From assembly GCF_009789195.1 (NCBI RefSeq), contig NZ_WSTC01000001.1, positions 1 to 64,000 on the forward strand: a stretch of 64,000 nucleotides of DNA, in the 5' to 3' direction. Source of the stretch: Paenibacillus sp. MMS18-CY102 (GTDB taxonomy: Bacteria; Bacillota; Bacilli; Paenibacillales; Paenibacillaceae). The notes beneath the pieces are model-generated. The model saw nothing but the letters and a program-made list of their open reading frames with translations. It had not been told where the DNA came from and ran no database searches. Positions 25,353-35,303 of this stretch are shown here, piece by piece (the first letter of the stretch is position 1; every line of letters begins with the position of its first letter). Position numbers and translations under genes: made by a program.

Positions 25353-28217
25353 CTATTGTCCACCCACACGCCCTCCAGGATAGTCAGCAGAGATCAGAAC
25401 TTCCCTTGGCTTACTGCCTTCATAAGGGCCTACAACGCCTCGCGCTTCCATCTGGTCGATTAATCGCGCCGCACGCGTGTAGCCAACTCGCATGCGTCTC
25501 TGCAGCAGCGAAACAGATGCCTGCTTGGCCTCGACCACAATCTGGACCGCTTGATCGAACAACTCGTCCACGATATCATCGGGGTCATTGTTTGAATCAT
25601 CAATTTCCGGCACTAATTCAGGCTTATATTCGGCTTCGCCCTGCGATCTCGCATGTGCAACGACCGCTTCAACCTCTGGATCAGATAAAAACGCGCCTTG
25701 AACCCGAATCGGCTTAGACATGCCAACCGGCAAGAATAGCATGTCACCTCGGCCAAGCAGCTTCTCTGCTCCCGCCATATCGAGAATCGTACGGGAATCG
25801 ACTTGCGAGGATACGCCGAAGGCGATGCGGGATGGGATGTTCGCCTTTATAACCCCCGTAATAACGTCTACAGACGGTCGTTGGGTTGCAATGATAAGAT
25901 GTATGCCCGCAGCACGCGCCATCTGAGCCAAGCGTGTGATCGCATCCTCTACATCATTAGCGGCGACCATCATCAGGTCAGCAAGCTCATCGACGATAAC
26001 AACGATATAAGGCAGTACCGCAGCAGGATTAGATTCCATTAACGTGTTATAGCCTTCGATATTCCGCGTGCCTGATTTGGAAAATAGCTCGTATCGCTTT
26101 TCCATCTCGACAACGATCTTCTTCAGTGCGAGTGAAGCTCGCCGTGGATCGGTTACGACAGGCGCAAGCAAATGCGGGATGCCGTTGTACATGTTAAGCT
26201 CTACCATCTTAGGGTCAATCATCATAAACTTGACTTCATCTGGCTTCGCCTTATATAGAATGCTTGTAATAATCCCATTGATACAAACCGACTTGCCAGA
26301 GCCTGTAGCGCCTGCTACAAGCAAATGGGGCATTTTCGCTAGATTGCCAACAATCGACTGTCCGGATATATCGCGGCCAAATGCTATCGACAACTTGGAA
26401 TTCGAGTTCTGAAACGCTGAAGTTTCCATCACTTCGCGCATCGTCACGACAGACACTTCCGAATTCGGAACCTCAATGCCGATGGCGGACTTCCCAGGGA
26501 TCGGCGCTTCCATCCGAATGTCTTTGGCAGCTAACGCTAGTGCAATATCATCCTGCAATCCGACAATGCGGCTGACCTTTACGCCTGTTGCAGGCTGAAC
26601 TTCATAACGAGTAACAGCTGGCCCTTGAACAACGTCCAGCACCTTCGCACGCACGCCGAAGCTCTCCAATGTCGCTTCAAGCGTTCGTTGCGATTCCATT
26701 TTATCTACGCCATCAGTGCCTTTAATGCCGCCGGCTGGTTTGAGCAATAACGATAGTGATGGCAGGCGGTAAATTTTAGGCTTCAGTGCAGCTATTGGAG
26801 TTGTAGGTGAAGCAGCATGCTGCCCATCTGGCGGCACTTCATCCGAAAGTTCTTCGATTGGGTGCTCTTCATCGCTATATCCGGCATCTTCATCGGTGTA
26901 GGCACCTTGCTCAGAATCGCCATATAAATCCATGGAATTGCCATCACTTTCACCATCTTCAAATGCTGGCGAAAGGGACGAAGGGGATACACGCGTCTGC
27001 GGTACGGTCTCTTCATGCTCTTGGCGGTCACTATCCCAATCAGGATCGGCAACAGCATTCGATGGAAAATCGGCATCTTCATTAAACTCGTTCGGATGAT
27101 TGGACCATGTTGGGCGATCCGTACGGCTTACAAACTGCTCATCCTCATCAGCGTAACGCTCATCCTCATCACCACGTTCTGCCGCTTCCCGTTCATCGAC
27201 AGAAGGCTTCCCAGCTCTGCGCAACATGCGGCTTAACAACGTATCCCCTTCCGGTTTGCGTGCTTCCGGCTGGTCTTGTGACCGATTGGAACGGATGCGA
27301 ACGACTGGCGTTTTACGTTCCTGTTCGTGATCATCATCATCATGGTCCATGGTCCATTCCCGAGAATCGGATGCATGCTCTGTCGAATCATGCTGCTGGT
27401 CCCTCATCCACGAGAAAAACATGGACTTCCGCTTATTCGCGTCTGCTGTATCAGGAAGATCGTCATCCTCATCGTCTGCATCATCATCAAAATCATCAAT
27501 TGTACGGCGCATACTCGGAGACTGGCTATTGCCCCCTGCCGTAGCGCGTGCTGTAACAGCAACTGTTCTAGGCCGCCGTCCAGCATATTTTGCCCTAATC
27601 AGCGTTATAAGGCGGGCAAGCCTAGTGCGAATGCCCTCCGCTATATCGACGTACGACCTGCCTGTAATTAACATGATGGCAATTGCGTACATGACAATCA
27701 TCAGAAATTTGGAGCCATACTCCCCGAATAAAGCATACAGGACCGTATATTGGACTGCGCCTACATATCCGCCTGCGATATCACGCGACATCACTGGCGT
27801 ATTTGGGGCATCCGGCGACAGCAGCTCTCCTTGAAGATCACTGCCTAGTTGATGCAAAATACCGCTGGATGTCAATTCAACAGATGTGGCTACAGGATCA
27901 AACTTTCGTCCGATTTCCGAAATTGAGCTTGTTAAAGTTAACGCAAGCACAAGAACGAGCAAGCCTGATTTGCGATTGGACCATCCTTTAGGCCATGCGC
28001 GTTTTATCATGACTGCAAGGCCTACATAAATGCCCACCAGCGCGATTACAAAGAAAAACTTGCCTAATAGCAACCCGAACAGCTTGGACAATGAGCGGCC
28101 TACTGCCGCCTCTCCAGACAGTGCAATAACCGATATCGTGATGAGCAGAATGCCATATATTTCGTACTTTAAGCTTTCGCCAATGGATTTACGTTTCTTC
28201 CGTTTTCGCTTCGCCAT
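25353..28217 (-). CDS. DNA translocase FtsK/SpoIIIE
   Basis: This 954-residue septal DNA pump has four N-terminal membrane helices (about 15-170). A highly acidic, Asp/Glu-rich linker (about 240-500) is longer than in B. subtilis SpoIIIE (787 aa total). The RecA-like motor carries Walker [11 protein letters not shown] and Walker [15 protein letters not shown]-terminal gamma winged helix ([16 protein letters not shown]) reads polar sequences. It moves chromosome into the forespore and clears septa. The start at 28217 ([10 protein letters not shown]) has GAGGTGAG; a frame 26 codons longer is not conserved. The position next to tepA-ylzJ is that of spoIIIE. Confidence 0.95.
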   Translation of the reverse strand: MAKRKRKKRKSIGESLKYEIYGILLITISVIALSGEAAVGRSLSKLFGLLLGKFFFVIALVGIYVGLAVMIKRAWPKGWSNRKSGLLVLVLALTLTSSISEIGRKFDPVATSVELTSSGILHQLGSDLQGELLSPDAPNTPVMSRDIAGGYVGAVQYTVLYALFGEYGSKFLMIVMYAIAIMLITGRSYVDIAEGIRTRLARLITLIRAKYAGRRPRTVAVTARATAGGNSQSPSMRRTIDDFDDDADDEDDDLPDTADANKRKSMFFSWMRDQQHDSTEHASDSREWTMDHDDDDHEQERKTPVVRIRSNRSQDQPEARKPEGDTLLSRMLRRAGKPSVDEREAAERGDEDERYADEDEQFVSRTDRPTWSNHPNEFNEDADFPSNAVADPDWDSDRQEHEETVPQTRVSPSSLSPAFEDGESDGNSMDLYGDSEQGAYTDEDAGYSDEEHPIEELSDEVPPDGQHAASPTTPIAALKPKIYRLPSLSLLLKPAGGIKGTDGVDKMESQRTLEATLESFGVRAKVLDVVQGPAVTRYEVQPATGVKVSRIVGLQDDIALALAAKDIRMEAPIPGKSAIGIEVPNSEVSVVTMREVMETSAFQNSNSKLSIAFGRDISGQSIVGNLAKMPHLLVAGATGSGKSVCINGIITSILYKAKPDEVKFMMIDPKMVELNMYNGIPHLLAPVVTDPRRASLALKKIVVEMEKRYELFSKSGTRNIEGYNTLMESNPAAVLPYIVVIVDELADLMMVAANDVEDAITRLAQMARAAGIHLIIATQRPSVDVITGVIKANIPSRIAFGVSSQVDSRTILDMAGAEKLLGRGDMLFLPVGMSKPIRVQGAFLSDPEVEAVVAHARSQGEAEYKPELVPEIDDSNNDPDDIVDELFDQAVQIVVEAKQASVSLLQRRMRVGYTRAARLIDQMEARGVVGPYEGSKPREVLISADYPGGRVGGQ

Positions 28218-28238
28218 TATGCTCACCTCTAATATATC

Positions 28239-28247
28239 ATTATACCA
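28239..28247 (-). promoter_or_regulatory. Extended -10 promoter of ftsK
   Basis: Minus-strand TGGTATAAT, an extended -10 with a perfect core. No convincing -35 is present. The leader would be about 15 nt. Confidence 0.5.
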
Positions 28248-28280
28248 TAGGTGGACAATTGTTCCTATCGAACAAACAGC

Positions 28281-28305
28281 AAAAAGCCCGTCCATTAGGA
28301 CGGGT
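28281..28305 (-). terminator. Terminator of tepA-ylzJ
   Basis: Stem CCCGTCC/GGACGGG with loop ATTA, followed by CTTTTT on the minus strand. It overlaps the ylzJ stop codon. Confidence 0.8.
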
Positions 28306-28519
28306 TAGCGCTATATGTGATTAAAGAACCAGGATAGTACTTTGGATTCAAATACTGCTGCAACGGGGCATGAACCAGCCTTACGATTTTGCCAATGCCA
28401 GGTGCAACAGGCTCTACTTGCAGGAGTGCACCGTCCAACTCTAACTCTACGCAAGGCTCCCGCTCTTCGTTCATTCCAGCTAATACGAGCTCTAATGGCA
28501 TGTTGGTATACAACGTCAT
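28295..28519 (-). CDS. YlzJ-like protein
   Basis: This 74-residue protein belongs to the YlzJ-like family (compare the start [12 protein letters not shown] and the end LNPKYYPGS). It is translationally coupled to tepA by an ATGA overlap. Function is unknown; its constant place between tepA and spoIIIE in Bacillales suggests a spore role. No membrane helix or catalytic motif is seen. The transcription terminator begins within its last codons. Confidence 0.85.
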   Translation of the reverse strand: MTLYTNMPLELVLAGMNEEREPCVELELDGALLQVEPVAPGIGKIVRLVHAPLQQYLNPKYYPGSLITYSANPS

Positions 28520-29265
28520 GAAGGCAGCACCCCACCTGGCATGCTTCTGCGTTGATCCATCATTGAATTCAATGTAAGCAAGGCATCCCCAATTCCGCCA
28601 ACTGCATCAATGAGGCCGTGCTTCACAGCGTCAGAACCAATGACGGTCGTCCCAATATCACGCGTTAGCTCCCCGGTTTTGAACATAAGTTCTTTGAACA
28701 GCTGCTCTGTGATGTTCGAGTGTGAAGTGACGAACCGAACGACACGCTCTTGCATTTTATCCAAATACTCAAATGTTTGCGGCACCCCGATAACCAAGCC
28801 GTTTAGGCGAATCGGGTGAATCGTCATCGTAGCGGACTCGGCAATAAAAGACCGATTGGCCGCGACGGCTATCGGAACGCCAATGGAATGGCCCCCGCCG
28901 AGCACCAGCGTTACGGTTGGCTTTGTTAAGGATGAGATCATCTCCGCAATCGCGAGTCCAGCCTCTACATCTCCGCCTACTGTGTTCAGCACGATGAGAA
29001 TGCCCTCAATCTTAGGGTTTTGTTCAGCTGCAACCAACTGCGGGATGAGATGCTCATACTTCGTTGTTTTATTCTGGGGCGGCAACACGAGATGCCCTTC
29101 CACTTGTCCAATGATCGTCATGCAATAAATGTTTGAATCGGCAGGCGCGGGGGTTGAGGTCTGGCCTAACTGCGTAATCGTATCAACGACGGAAGCGGCT
29201 TTCTTCTTATCATCTGTCGCGGGATCCGGCTGTTCGGATTTCATGTAAGCGAACTCTTCGTTCAT
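28516..29265 (-). CDS. tepA: ClpP-like protease TepA
   Basis: This 249-residue ClpP/crotonase-like serine protease carries the GGGHSIG motif (about residues 124-130), with the nucleophile Ser at the ClpP position, and a His in [10 protein letters not shown]. TepA in B. subtilis has been described as a ClpP-like protease acting on small acid-soluble proteins in germinating spores; earlier it was called translocation-enhancing protein. The start at 29265 (MNEEFAYMK) has AAGGAG eight bases upstream. A sigma-G-like promoter upstream fits forespore expression. It overlaps ylzJ by 4 nt. Confidence 0.9.
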   Translation of the reverse strand: MNEEFAYMKSEQPDPATDDKKKAASVVDTITQLGQTSTPAPADSNIYCMTIIGQVEGHLVLPPQNKTTKYEHLIPQLVAAEQNPKIEGILIVLNTVGGDVEAGLAIAEMISSLTKPTVTLVLGGGHSIGVPIAVAANRSFIAESATMTIHPIRLNGLVIGVPQTFEYLDKMQERVVRFVTSHSNITEQLFKELMFKTGELTRDIGTTVIGSDAVKHGLIDAVGGIGDALLTLNSMMDQRRSMPGGVLPS

Positions 29266-29312
29266 CGTATAGGCTCCTTTTTCTCGTACGAGTACGAAAG
29301 TGTGGCTCGTCA

Positions 29313-29342
29313 TAGTATGGTATCGAACCCTGTGATTATTCC
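29313..29342 (-). promoter_or_regulatory. Sigma-G-like promoter of tepA
   Basis: Minus-strand GGAATA, 17 bases, CATACTA. The -10 is a full sigma-G match; the -35 differs from TGhATr by one base. It sits about 50 bp before the start codon. Confidence 0.6.
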
Positions 29343-29351
29343 CTATTCCAT

Positions 29352-29396
29352 AAAAAAAGGACCTGCTATCACTGCCGCACCCGGCAAGCGATAACA
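29352..29396 (-). terminator. Terminator of rnj
   Basis: Imperfect stem (TTATCGC...GCCG/CGGC...GATAG) followed by seven T on the minus strand, 17 bp past the rnj stop. Confidence 0.75.
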
Positions 29397-29412
29397 AATC
29401 CTATGTCGTTTC

Positions 29413-31092
29413 TTATACTTCCATAATAATCGGCAAGATCATTGGACGGCGGCGCGTTTGCTCATACAAGAAACGGCCAAGCGCGTCTTTTACGTTCGTT
29501 TTGAGCGAAGCCCACTCGTTTACATTGTCGTTCATCAGCTTGTTAAGCGTCGATGTCACGATGCGGTTTGCTTCATCCAGCAATCCTTCCGATTCGCGTA
29601 CATAGACGAAGCCTCTGGAGATAATGTCCGGACCGGACAGGATCGTGCCATCTTGCTTGCTAAGCGTTACAACGACAACGAGAATGCCGTCTTGCGAGAG
29701 CAGCTTGCGGTCACGCAGAACGATATTGCCAACGTCGCCTACGCCCAAGCCGTCAATCAGAACGTTGCCTGCTTGAACTTTAGAGCCTTTGCGAGCGTTG
29801 CCGCCTTGGAATTCAACCGTGTCACCATTATCGATAATGAAGATGTTTTCACGTTCGATACCAACCGACTCACCGAGTTGCGCATGATGGCGAAGCATCC
29901 GGTACTCACCGTGAATTGGAATAAAGAACTTCGGTCGAATGAGGTTCAGCATCAGCTTCAGCTCTTCTTGGCTGCCGTGGCCCGACACGTGAACGCCGGA
30001 TACGGAGCCTGGACCATAGATGACATGTGCGCCGAGACGGAACAACTCGTCCACTGTGCGGCCTACATGGCGTTCATTGCCTGGGATTGGAGTAGCCGCA
30101 ATAATAACCGTGTCACCTGGCAAAATATCGATCTTGCGGTGAGTTGAGCGCGCCATACGTGTAAGCGCCGACATCGGCTCGCCTTGGCTGCCTGTGCACA
30201 AAATAACGACACGGTCTGCAGCCATTTTATTTACTTCTTCAGGCTCAATAATCATGCCTTCTGGAATGTTCAAGTATCCGAGATCGCCTGCAATGGAGAC
30301 GACGTTAACCATCGAACGGCCAACAACAGCGATTTTGCGGCGGGTCGCTGCTGCAGCATTTACAACTTGTTGAATGCGGTGCACGTTCGATGCAAACGTT
30401 GCAACAACTACACGTTGTGTCGCTTTACGGAAAATCTCTTCTAGGTTCGTGCCTACAACGCTCTCTGAAGGCGTGAACCCTGGACGTTCTGCATTCGTGC
30501 TATCGGAAAGAAGGGCCAGAACACCCTCGCGGCCGATTTCGGCAATTCGTTGAAGATCAGCAAATTCGTTATTAACAGGCGTGTGATCGAACTTAAAATC
30601 GCCTGTATGTACAACGCGGCCTTCTGGCGTATCCAAGCATACACCCAGCGAATCAGGAATGCTGTGGTTCGTTTTGAAGAACGTTGCAACGATGGAACCT
30701 AGCGGCACTTCTGAATCGGCATTAATGAGAATCCGTTTCGTCTCGCCAAGCAAGCCAGCTTCCTTCAGTTTGCCTTCGATGAGACCGAGTGTCAGCTTCG
30801 TGCCGAATACTGGAACATTCAAATTCTTGAGAACGAATGGCAAGCCGCCAATGTGATCCTCGTGGCCATGCGTAATGAGAATGCCGCGAACTTTGTCGCG
30901 ATTTTCCGTTAAATATGAAATGTCAGGAATAACGATGTCGATTCCTAACATATCTTCCTCTGGGAATTTCAATCCTGCGTCGACTACAACGATGTCGTTG
31001 CCGTATTGGACAACGTACATATTTTTACCAATCTCACCAACTCCACCTAGAGCAAAGATGAGCAATTTATCTTGAATATTCTTCTTTGACAA
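29413..31092 (-). CDS. rnjB: Ribonuclease J
   Basis: This 559-residue beta-CASP metallo-beta-lactamase RNase acts as a 5'-3' exonuclease and endonuclease on mRNA. The metal motif H75-x-H77-x-D79-H80 is complete. The beta-CASP and C-terminal dimerisation domains are full length. Position between dapA and tepA is that of B. subtilis rnjB (ymfA). RnjB there has a degraded motif, whereas this protein has all residues and looks catalytically competent. The start is a TTG at 31092 with GGAGG 10-11 bases upstream. The J1/J2 assignment rests on synteny. Confidence 0.93.
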   Translation of the reverse strand: MSKKNIQDKLLIFALGGVGEIGKNMYVVQYGNDIVVVDAGLKFPEEDMLGIDIVIPDISYLTENRDKVRGILITHGHEDHIGGLPFVLKNLNVPVFGTKLTLGLIEGKLKEAGLLGETKRILINADSEVPLGSIVATFFKTNHSIPDSLGVCLDTPEGRVVHTGDFKFDHTPVNNEFADLQRIAEIGREGVLALLSDSTNAERPGFTPSESVVGTNLEEIFRKATQRVVVATFASNVHRIQQVVNAAAATRRKIAVVGRSMVNVVSIAGDLGYLNIPEGMIIEPEEVNKMAADRVVILCTGSQGEPMSALTRMARSTHRKIDILPGDTVIIAATPIPGNERHVGRTVDELFRLGAHVIYGPGSVSGVHVSGHGSQEELKLMLNLIRPKFFIPIHGEYRMLRHHAQLGESVGIERENIFIIDNGDTVEFQGGNARKGSKVQAGNVLIDGLGVGDVGNIVLRDRKLLSQDGILVVVVTLSKQDGTILSGPDIISRGFVYVRESEGLLDEANRIVTSTLNKLMNDNVNEWASLKTNVKDALGRFLYEQTRRRPMILPIIMEV

Positions 31093-31397
31093 ATGAATCT
31101 ATACCTCCTACAAGCTCTGCGTAAGCGTAACCAGCCTCCGTAAGCGTTGTTATTTTGTTATTTTATATAAATTGGATCGCCGCTCTAACGTTATTCGGTT
31201 ATTAATCCCAATACTTGCCGCACCGAGTCACTTGTACCCCATTATACATGATACAAAAGATGGAATACAAGTGAGCAAGTTATCGCTCATAATGCTATGC
31301 TACCCAGCAAAATAAAAACCGATGCTTGGCCTGCAAGCAATGCTTGCGGCCGTTGCACCGGTTTCAATCCCGCTTCAGATCGATCATCCAACGACAC
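31093..31397. other. Intergenic region between dapA and rnj
   Basis: These 305 bp hold no gene. They contain the dapA terminator (31314-31364) and then an A+T-rich leader before rnj with its ribosome site. No clear promoter could be fixed. Confidence 0.6.
31314..31364 (-). terminator. Terminator of dapA
   Basis: Long stepped hairpin with outer arms AAACCG/CGGTTT and an inner GCAAGC/GCTTGC, followed by TTTTTATTTT on the minus strand. Confidence 0.8.
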
Positions 31398-32267
31398 TTA
31401 GACCGATAAAACAAGTTGGCGCAAGTATTCGCCTTCTTCGTCCGTGAGTGTGACGAGCGGCAGGCGTACGCCCCCCACTGGAAGGCCGTTCAATGCTAAG
31501 GCAAATTTGACGGGTGCTGGGCTCGGATAGACAAACAAGCCTTTAAACACTGGCAGGCATTCTGCATGCAGTTGCGCAGCTGTTTTCACATCGCCATTCA
31601 AATATGCGTTAATCATCTGCTTCATTTTGCTGCCAATCACATGGCTTGCGACACTTACGATACCGTAAGCACCTACGGCGAGTGCTGGCAGTGCTGCACT
31701 GTCATCACCACTATAGACACGGAAATGCTCAGGCGCTTGAAAAGCGATCTCAGCAAGTTGGTCAAGTGGAGCACAGTCTTTAGTTGCCACAATATTCGGA
31801 ATTTCAGCCAAACGAAGCGTTGTCGCTGCCGTCATGCTGACACCAGAACGCGATGGAACATTATAAAGCATGATTGGAAGTTTCGTCGATTGTGCGACTG
31901 CTTTGTAATGCTGGTACAAACCTTCCTGGTTAGGCTTGTTGTAATAAGGCGTTACAAGCAATATGCCATCTACGCCACAATTTTCTGCAACTTGGGTCAA
32001 ATGAATGGTATGAGCGGTATTATTGCTTCCCGTACCGGCGATAATTTTGGCGCGGCCGCCAGCACGTTCAACAGCAAAGCGGAATAAGCTTTCTTTCTCC
32101 TGCTCGGTTAAGGTTGGAGATTCACCTGTCGTGCCTGAAATGACAATACTTTCGTTTAATTGGTCTTCAATTAAGTGATCAATAAGCCTTCCTGTCGCTT
32201 CCCAATCAATGGCGCCATCTGCATCGAATGGCGTTGCCATTGCTGTTATTAGTCTGCCAAAATCCAT
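31398..32267 (-). CDS. dapA: 4-Hydroxy-tetrahydrodipicolinate synthase
   Basis: This 289-residue class I aldolase condenses pyruvate with aspartate semialdehyde, the first step towards lysine, diaminopimelate and dipicolinate. Key residues are seen: Thr-Thr in SGTTGES (about 44-49), Tyr in LYNVPSR (about 133) and the Schiff-base Lys in VATKD (about 161). The start ATG follows GGAGGGG. It lies downstream of dapG, and its product feeds DpaAB encoded just upstream. The enzyme supplying its aspartate semialdehyde, Asd, is only a relic here. Confidence 0.96.
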   Translation of the reverse strand: MDFGRLITAMATPFDADGAIDWEATGRLIDHLIEDQLNESIVISGTTGESPTLTEQEKESLFRFAVERAGGRAKIIAGTGSNNTAHTIHLTQVAENCGVDGILLVTPYYNKPNQEGLYQHYKAVAQSTKLPIMLYNVPSRSGVSMTAATTLRLAEIPNIVATKDCAPLDQLAEIAFQAPEHFRVYSGDDSAALPALAVGAYGIVSVASHVIGSKMKQMINAYLNGDVKTAAQLHAECLPVFKGLFVYPSPAPVKFALALNGLPVGGVRLPLVTLTDEEGEYLRQLVLSV

Positions 32268-32361
32268 AACGACCCCTCCTGCTTAATTGAAACTGCTTCT
32301 ATTTCTGCTATTTATGCCATCATCTATTTAACAAGAGAAATTTCATGTCTCGTTATTTTCA

Positions 32362-33573
32362 TTATAAATGCAGCTCGAATTTGGCATGCAGCGCTCGAAG
32401 TGCTGTGACCATATCTTCTTGCTGTACAAGAACCCAAATTGTCGTGTTCGAATCTGCCGATTGCAAAATGGTCACGCCAGATTCGCTCAGTGCCTCGACA
32501 ATTCGTGCCATAATGCCAGGAACACCATTCATGCCCCCGCCAATAACCGAAACCTTAGCGCAGCCATTAATCATGTTCGGGATATATCCGAGCTTCTCAA
32601 GCACATCAACGGCTTTCGCTGCGTCATTGTCAAATACCGTATACACTGCCCCTCCTGGCGTAACGTTAATAAAATCAACGCTTATGCCATTACGGGCCAT
32701 CGATTGAAATACTTGGAGCTGCACATCATTCTGGCCGTCTTTAGCAAATACTGAAAGTTGAGTCACCCCTGCGACATGCGCAATGCCTGTTACATGCTTA
32801 TCACGAACCATGGGGTTGGACACCGTTCGATCATCAGTAACTAGCGTACCTTCATCATCCGAAAATGTTGACCGTACCCGTAACGGAATGCGTGCTTGCT
32901 GCGCAATCTCGACAGCACGAGGATGAATAACCTTGGCGCCTTGGCGTGCCATATTGCAAATTTCAGCGTATCCGACTGTCGTGAGCGGCTTCGCTTCAGA
33001 AACAAACCGCGGATCTGCTGTCAAAATGCCGTTCACATCGGTGTAAATGTCTACGCGTTCAGCACGTAAAGCAGCCCCGATAGCCGTTGCAGACGTATCG
33101 CTGCCCCCTCTGCCAAGCGTTGTCAATTCACCTTGATCAGTACGCCCTTGAAATCCGGCAACGATAACCGTTTCACCTTGTCTTAATCGATCCAGCACCG
33201 CTTCATTCTGAATATCGATAATGCGCGCCTGGCCAAATGAAGCGTCGGTTACAATGCCAGCGGCACCGCCAGTTAAAGCGACAGCGGGAATTCCCTCTGC
33301 GCGTAAGCGGCTGCACAAGACGGCTGCCGAAATAATCTCTCCGCATCCAAGCAGCATATCCTTTTCCTTAGCCGGCAGCATATCGCCATTCTCGCTAATC
33401 AGACGGAGCAAGGTGTCGGTAGAATAAGGATCCCCGCTCCTCCCCATTGCAGAGACCACGATGACTGTTGCATATCCAAGGCCGCGTTCCCTTGCAATAT
33501 GACGAACGACGAATTCCCTCGCCTGCGCTGTGGCAAGCGAGGTGCCCCCGAACTTCTGTACGAGTATTCGCAT
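32362..33573 (-). CDS. dapG: Aspartate kinase (DapG type)
   Basis: This 403-residue aspartokinase phosphorylates aspartate for the lysine/DAP pathway. The kinase motif QKFGGTSLA is at residues 6-14, GRGGSDTSA near 147-155, and tandem ACT domains (about 265-400) bind the feedback effector. Length and position (dpa block, before dapA) match B. subtilis DapG, the DAP-inhibited isozyme. The start at 33573 (MRILVQKFGG) has GGAGG eight bases upstream. The 17-codon upstream extension runs into the asd relic. Confidence 0.95.
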   Translation of the reverse strand: MRILVQKFGGTSLATAQAREFVVRHIARERGLGYATVIVVSAMGRSGDPYSTDTLLRLISENGDMLPAKEKDMLLGCGEIISAAVLCSRLRAEGIPAVALTGGAAGIVTDASFGQARIIDIQNEAVLDRLRQGETVIVAGFQGRTDQGELTTLGRGGSDTSATAIGAALRAERVDIYTDVNGILTADPRFVSEAKPLTTVGYAEICNMARQGAKVIHPRAVEIAQQARIPLRVRSTFSDDEGTLVTDDRTVSNPMVRDKHVTGIAHVAGVTQLSVFAKDGQNDVQLQVFQSMARNGISVDFINVTPGGAVYTVFDNDAAKAVDVLEKLGYIPNMINGCAKVSVIGGGMNGVPGIMARIVEALSESGVTILQSADSNTTIWVLVQQEDMVTALRALHAKFELHL

Positions 33574-33593
33574 GTTGTCAATCCTCCGTTTTG

Positions 33594-33719
33594 TTATGAA
33601 GACAACAGGGACGCCGGGAGCCATTCATTCAACTTATATTTGTACTTATTAACGATAGGTTCATCAATTTGAACGGCGTGCCATACAGCGCCCTTCAGCA
33701 AGTTATCAGAAACGATCCA
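33594..33719 (-). pseudogene. asd: C-terminal relic of asd (aspartate-semialdehyde dehydrogenase)
   Basis: Between dpaB and dapG the minus strand encodes WIVSDNLLKGAVWHAVQI, which closely matches the conserved C-terminal end of bacterial Asd (W-V/I-V-S-D-N-L-L-K-G-A-A-W-N-x-V-Q-I). The frame continues with 23 unrelated codons to a TAA and is closed upstream by a stop five codons before the Trp (33732-33734). So only about 18 codons of a gene of about 345 codons remain. This is exactly where asd sits in B. subtilis (dpaA-dpaB-asd-dapG-dapA), so a deletion of most of asd is the simplest reading. Confidence 0.8.
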
Positions 33720-33772
33720 TTTGATTAGTAATCATTCAACGAGTCGTATACTAGCATCATTAATTATGAAAG

Positions 33773-34369
33773 TTAATTATATTGGAAGCGCTCAATTAGC
33801 ATCGGCTGAAGCTGTTGCCCTCGAAGTGCAGCGTCACATGCCTCTACAACAAGGTCCATGCGTGCAACTAACGAGTTCGGCTTCTGCTCTGGATTATCCT
33901 GGCCAAACGGGACAAAATAGATGTTCTTTGCAACGAGCAACTTCGCAATGTTGGAGGCATTCAGCCCGAGCCCATCATTCGTCGAAATCGCTAAAACGAC
34001 AGGCCTGCCGTTACGCATTTGAGCTTTCGCAGCCATAAGGACTGCGCTATCGGTCAATGCATTCGCCAAGCGGCTTGTCGTATTGCCCGTGCAAGGCGCA
34101 ATAAGCAGGACATCTATCAGCTTCGACGGCCCTAGCGGCTCTGCCTGAACAATCGTCGAGATGATTTCATTGCCCGTTATCCGTTTCAATTCCGATTGCC
34201 AATGTTCTGATGTGCCAAAACGGGTATCCGTCGTCATCAATGTATGCGATGCAATCGGTACAACATTAGCTCCAAGATCAACAAACCGTTGAACATGAGG
34301 CATAACCTCAGCAAACGTGCAGTGCGACCCCGTAAGAGCATATCCGACCGTTTTCCCCGACCAACTCAT
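33773..34369 (-). CDS. dpaB: Dipicolinate synthase subunit B
   Basis: This 198-residue flavoprotein-like subunit (SpoVFB) belongs to the dipicolinate synthase that makes DPA in the mother cell. The N-terminal GKTVGYALTGSHC and the APCTGNT loop near residue 112 match phosphopantothenoylcysteine-decarboxylase-like flavoproteins. It overlaps dpaA by 4 nt (ATGA). It ends 53 bp before the asd relic. The C-terminus QPMLIERFQYN appears complete. Confidence 0.95.
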   Translation of the reverse strand: MSWSGKTVGYALTGSHCTFAEVMPHVQRFVDLGANVVPIASHTLMTTDTRFGTSEHWQSELKRITGNEIISTIVQAEPLGPSKLIDVLLIAPCTGNTTSRLANALTDSAVLMAAKAQMRNGRPVVLAISTNDGLGLNASNIAKLLVAKNIYFVPFGQDNPEQKPNSLVARMDLVVEACDAALRGQQLQPMLIERFQYN

Positions 34370-35265
34370 GGCCTATCCCCCCATAGCTTCGCGTTGTCCA
34401 TAATTAGCTGACACAAGCAATCCGCTATGATTCGTCCAGCCGTCTTCGGCGCGACAATACCCGGGAGACCAGGGGCCAGCATCGCCTTCATGCCTCTCTT
34501 CTCAGCGAACCTAAAATCGGTTCCGCCAGGCTTCGAGGCAAGGTCGATAATGACCGCTCTAGAGGGCAAATTCGCAATAATTTGCGCTGTGACTATCATA
34601 GTCGGAATTGTATTAAAAAGCAAGTCAATGTTGCCAACTTCATGCAGCAAACGGTCGATGTAAAAAGGCGAAAAACCCATCTCCCACGCCCTTGCAAAGT
34701 GCTCTTGGCGCCTAATTCCGATCTTTACTTTGGCCCCTAAACCTTGCAGCGTGCGAGCTAAAGTTAGCCCTGTTCTTCCAATGCCAAGTACCATGCAAGT
34801 GGACCCGTGAATCGTAATATCCGTATTCTGAATGGCCATCATAATGGCACCTTCAGCGGTCGGAATGGAGTTATAAATTGCAACATCGTCACGCTCGAAT
34901 AGCTCCATTAGCCCGATTCCGTGCAACGCACATAACTGGGCCAAATAGGGCTTCGCCATCCCTGCATATACCGTTGCATGCTTTGGCAACCGGCCGATTT
35001 GCGCTTCCGTCAATCTCAATTCACGGTCGCTAAATACAGCCGTGATCAGGCCATTATCATCCGTTCCAACAGCTGGCAGAACCAAAGCATCGGCTGAATC
35101 GAACAACTCATCGCGCAGCTCTGCATGGATTGCCCCATCCAGAGGCGTATGCAAACCTTCGAAGCCGACGACTGTGACAGAAGCGTCAAGCTCCGTCAGC
35201 TTCCGGATCACTTCCAGTTGCCTGGCATCGCCGCCGATCAGCAGCACCTGAACGCCGGTGAGCAT
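34366..35265 (-). CDS. dpaA: Dipicolinate synthase subunit A
   Basis: This 299-residue NAD(P)-binding subunit (SpoVFA) oxidises dihydrodipicolinate to dipicolinic acid. The N-terminal domain has VLLIGGDARQLE near residue 8, and a second Rossmann domain has VLGIGRTG near 158. The ATG follows AAAGGAGTGA. Expression in B. subtilis is by sigma-K in the mother cell, and a sigma-K-like promoter lies upstream. Dipicolinate is carried to the forespore by SpoV proteins not encoded here. Confidence 0.95.
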   Translation of the reverse strand: MLTGVQVLLIGGDARQLEVIRKLTELDASVTVVGFEGLHTPLDGAIHAELRDELFDSADALVLPAVGTDDNGLITAVFSDRELRLTEAQIGRLPKHATVYAGMAKPYLAQLCALHGIGLMELFERDDVAIYNSIPTAEGAIMMAIQNTDITIHGSTCMVLGIGRTGLTLARTLQGLGAKVKIGIRRQEHFARAWEMGFSPFYIDRLLHEVGNIDLLFNTIPTMIVTAQIIANLPSRAVIIDLASKPGGTDFRFAEKRGMKAMLAPGLPGIVAPKTAGRIIADCLCQLIMDNAKLWGDRP

Positions 35266-35303
35266 GAAGGCTTCACTCCTTTCTGCGCTCGTAAGATATA
35301 AGT

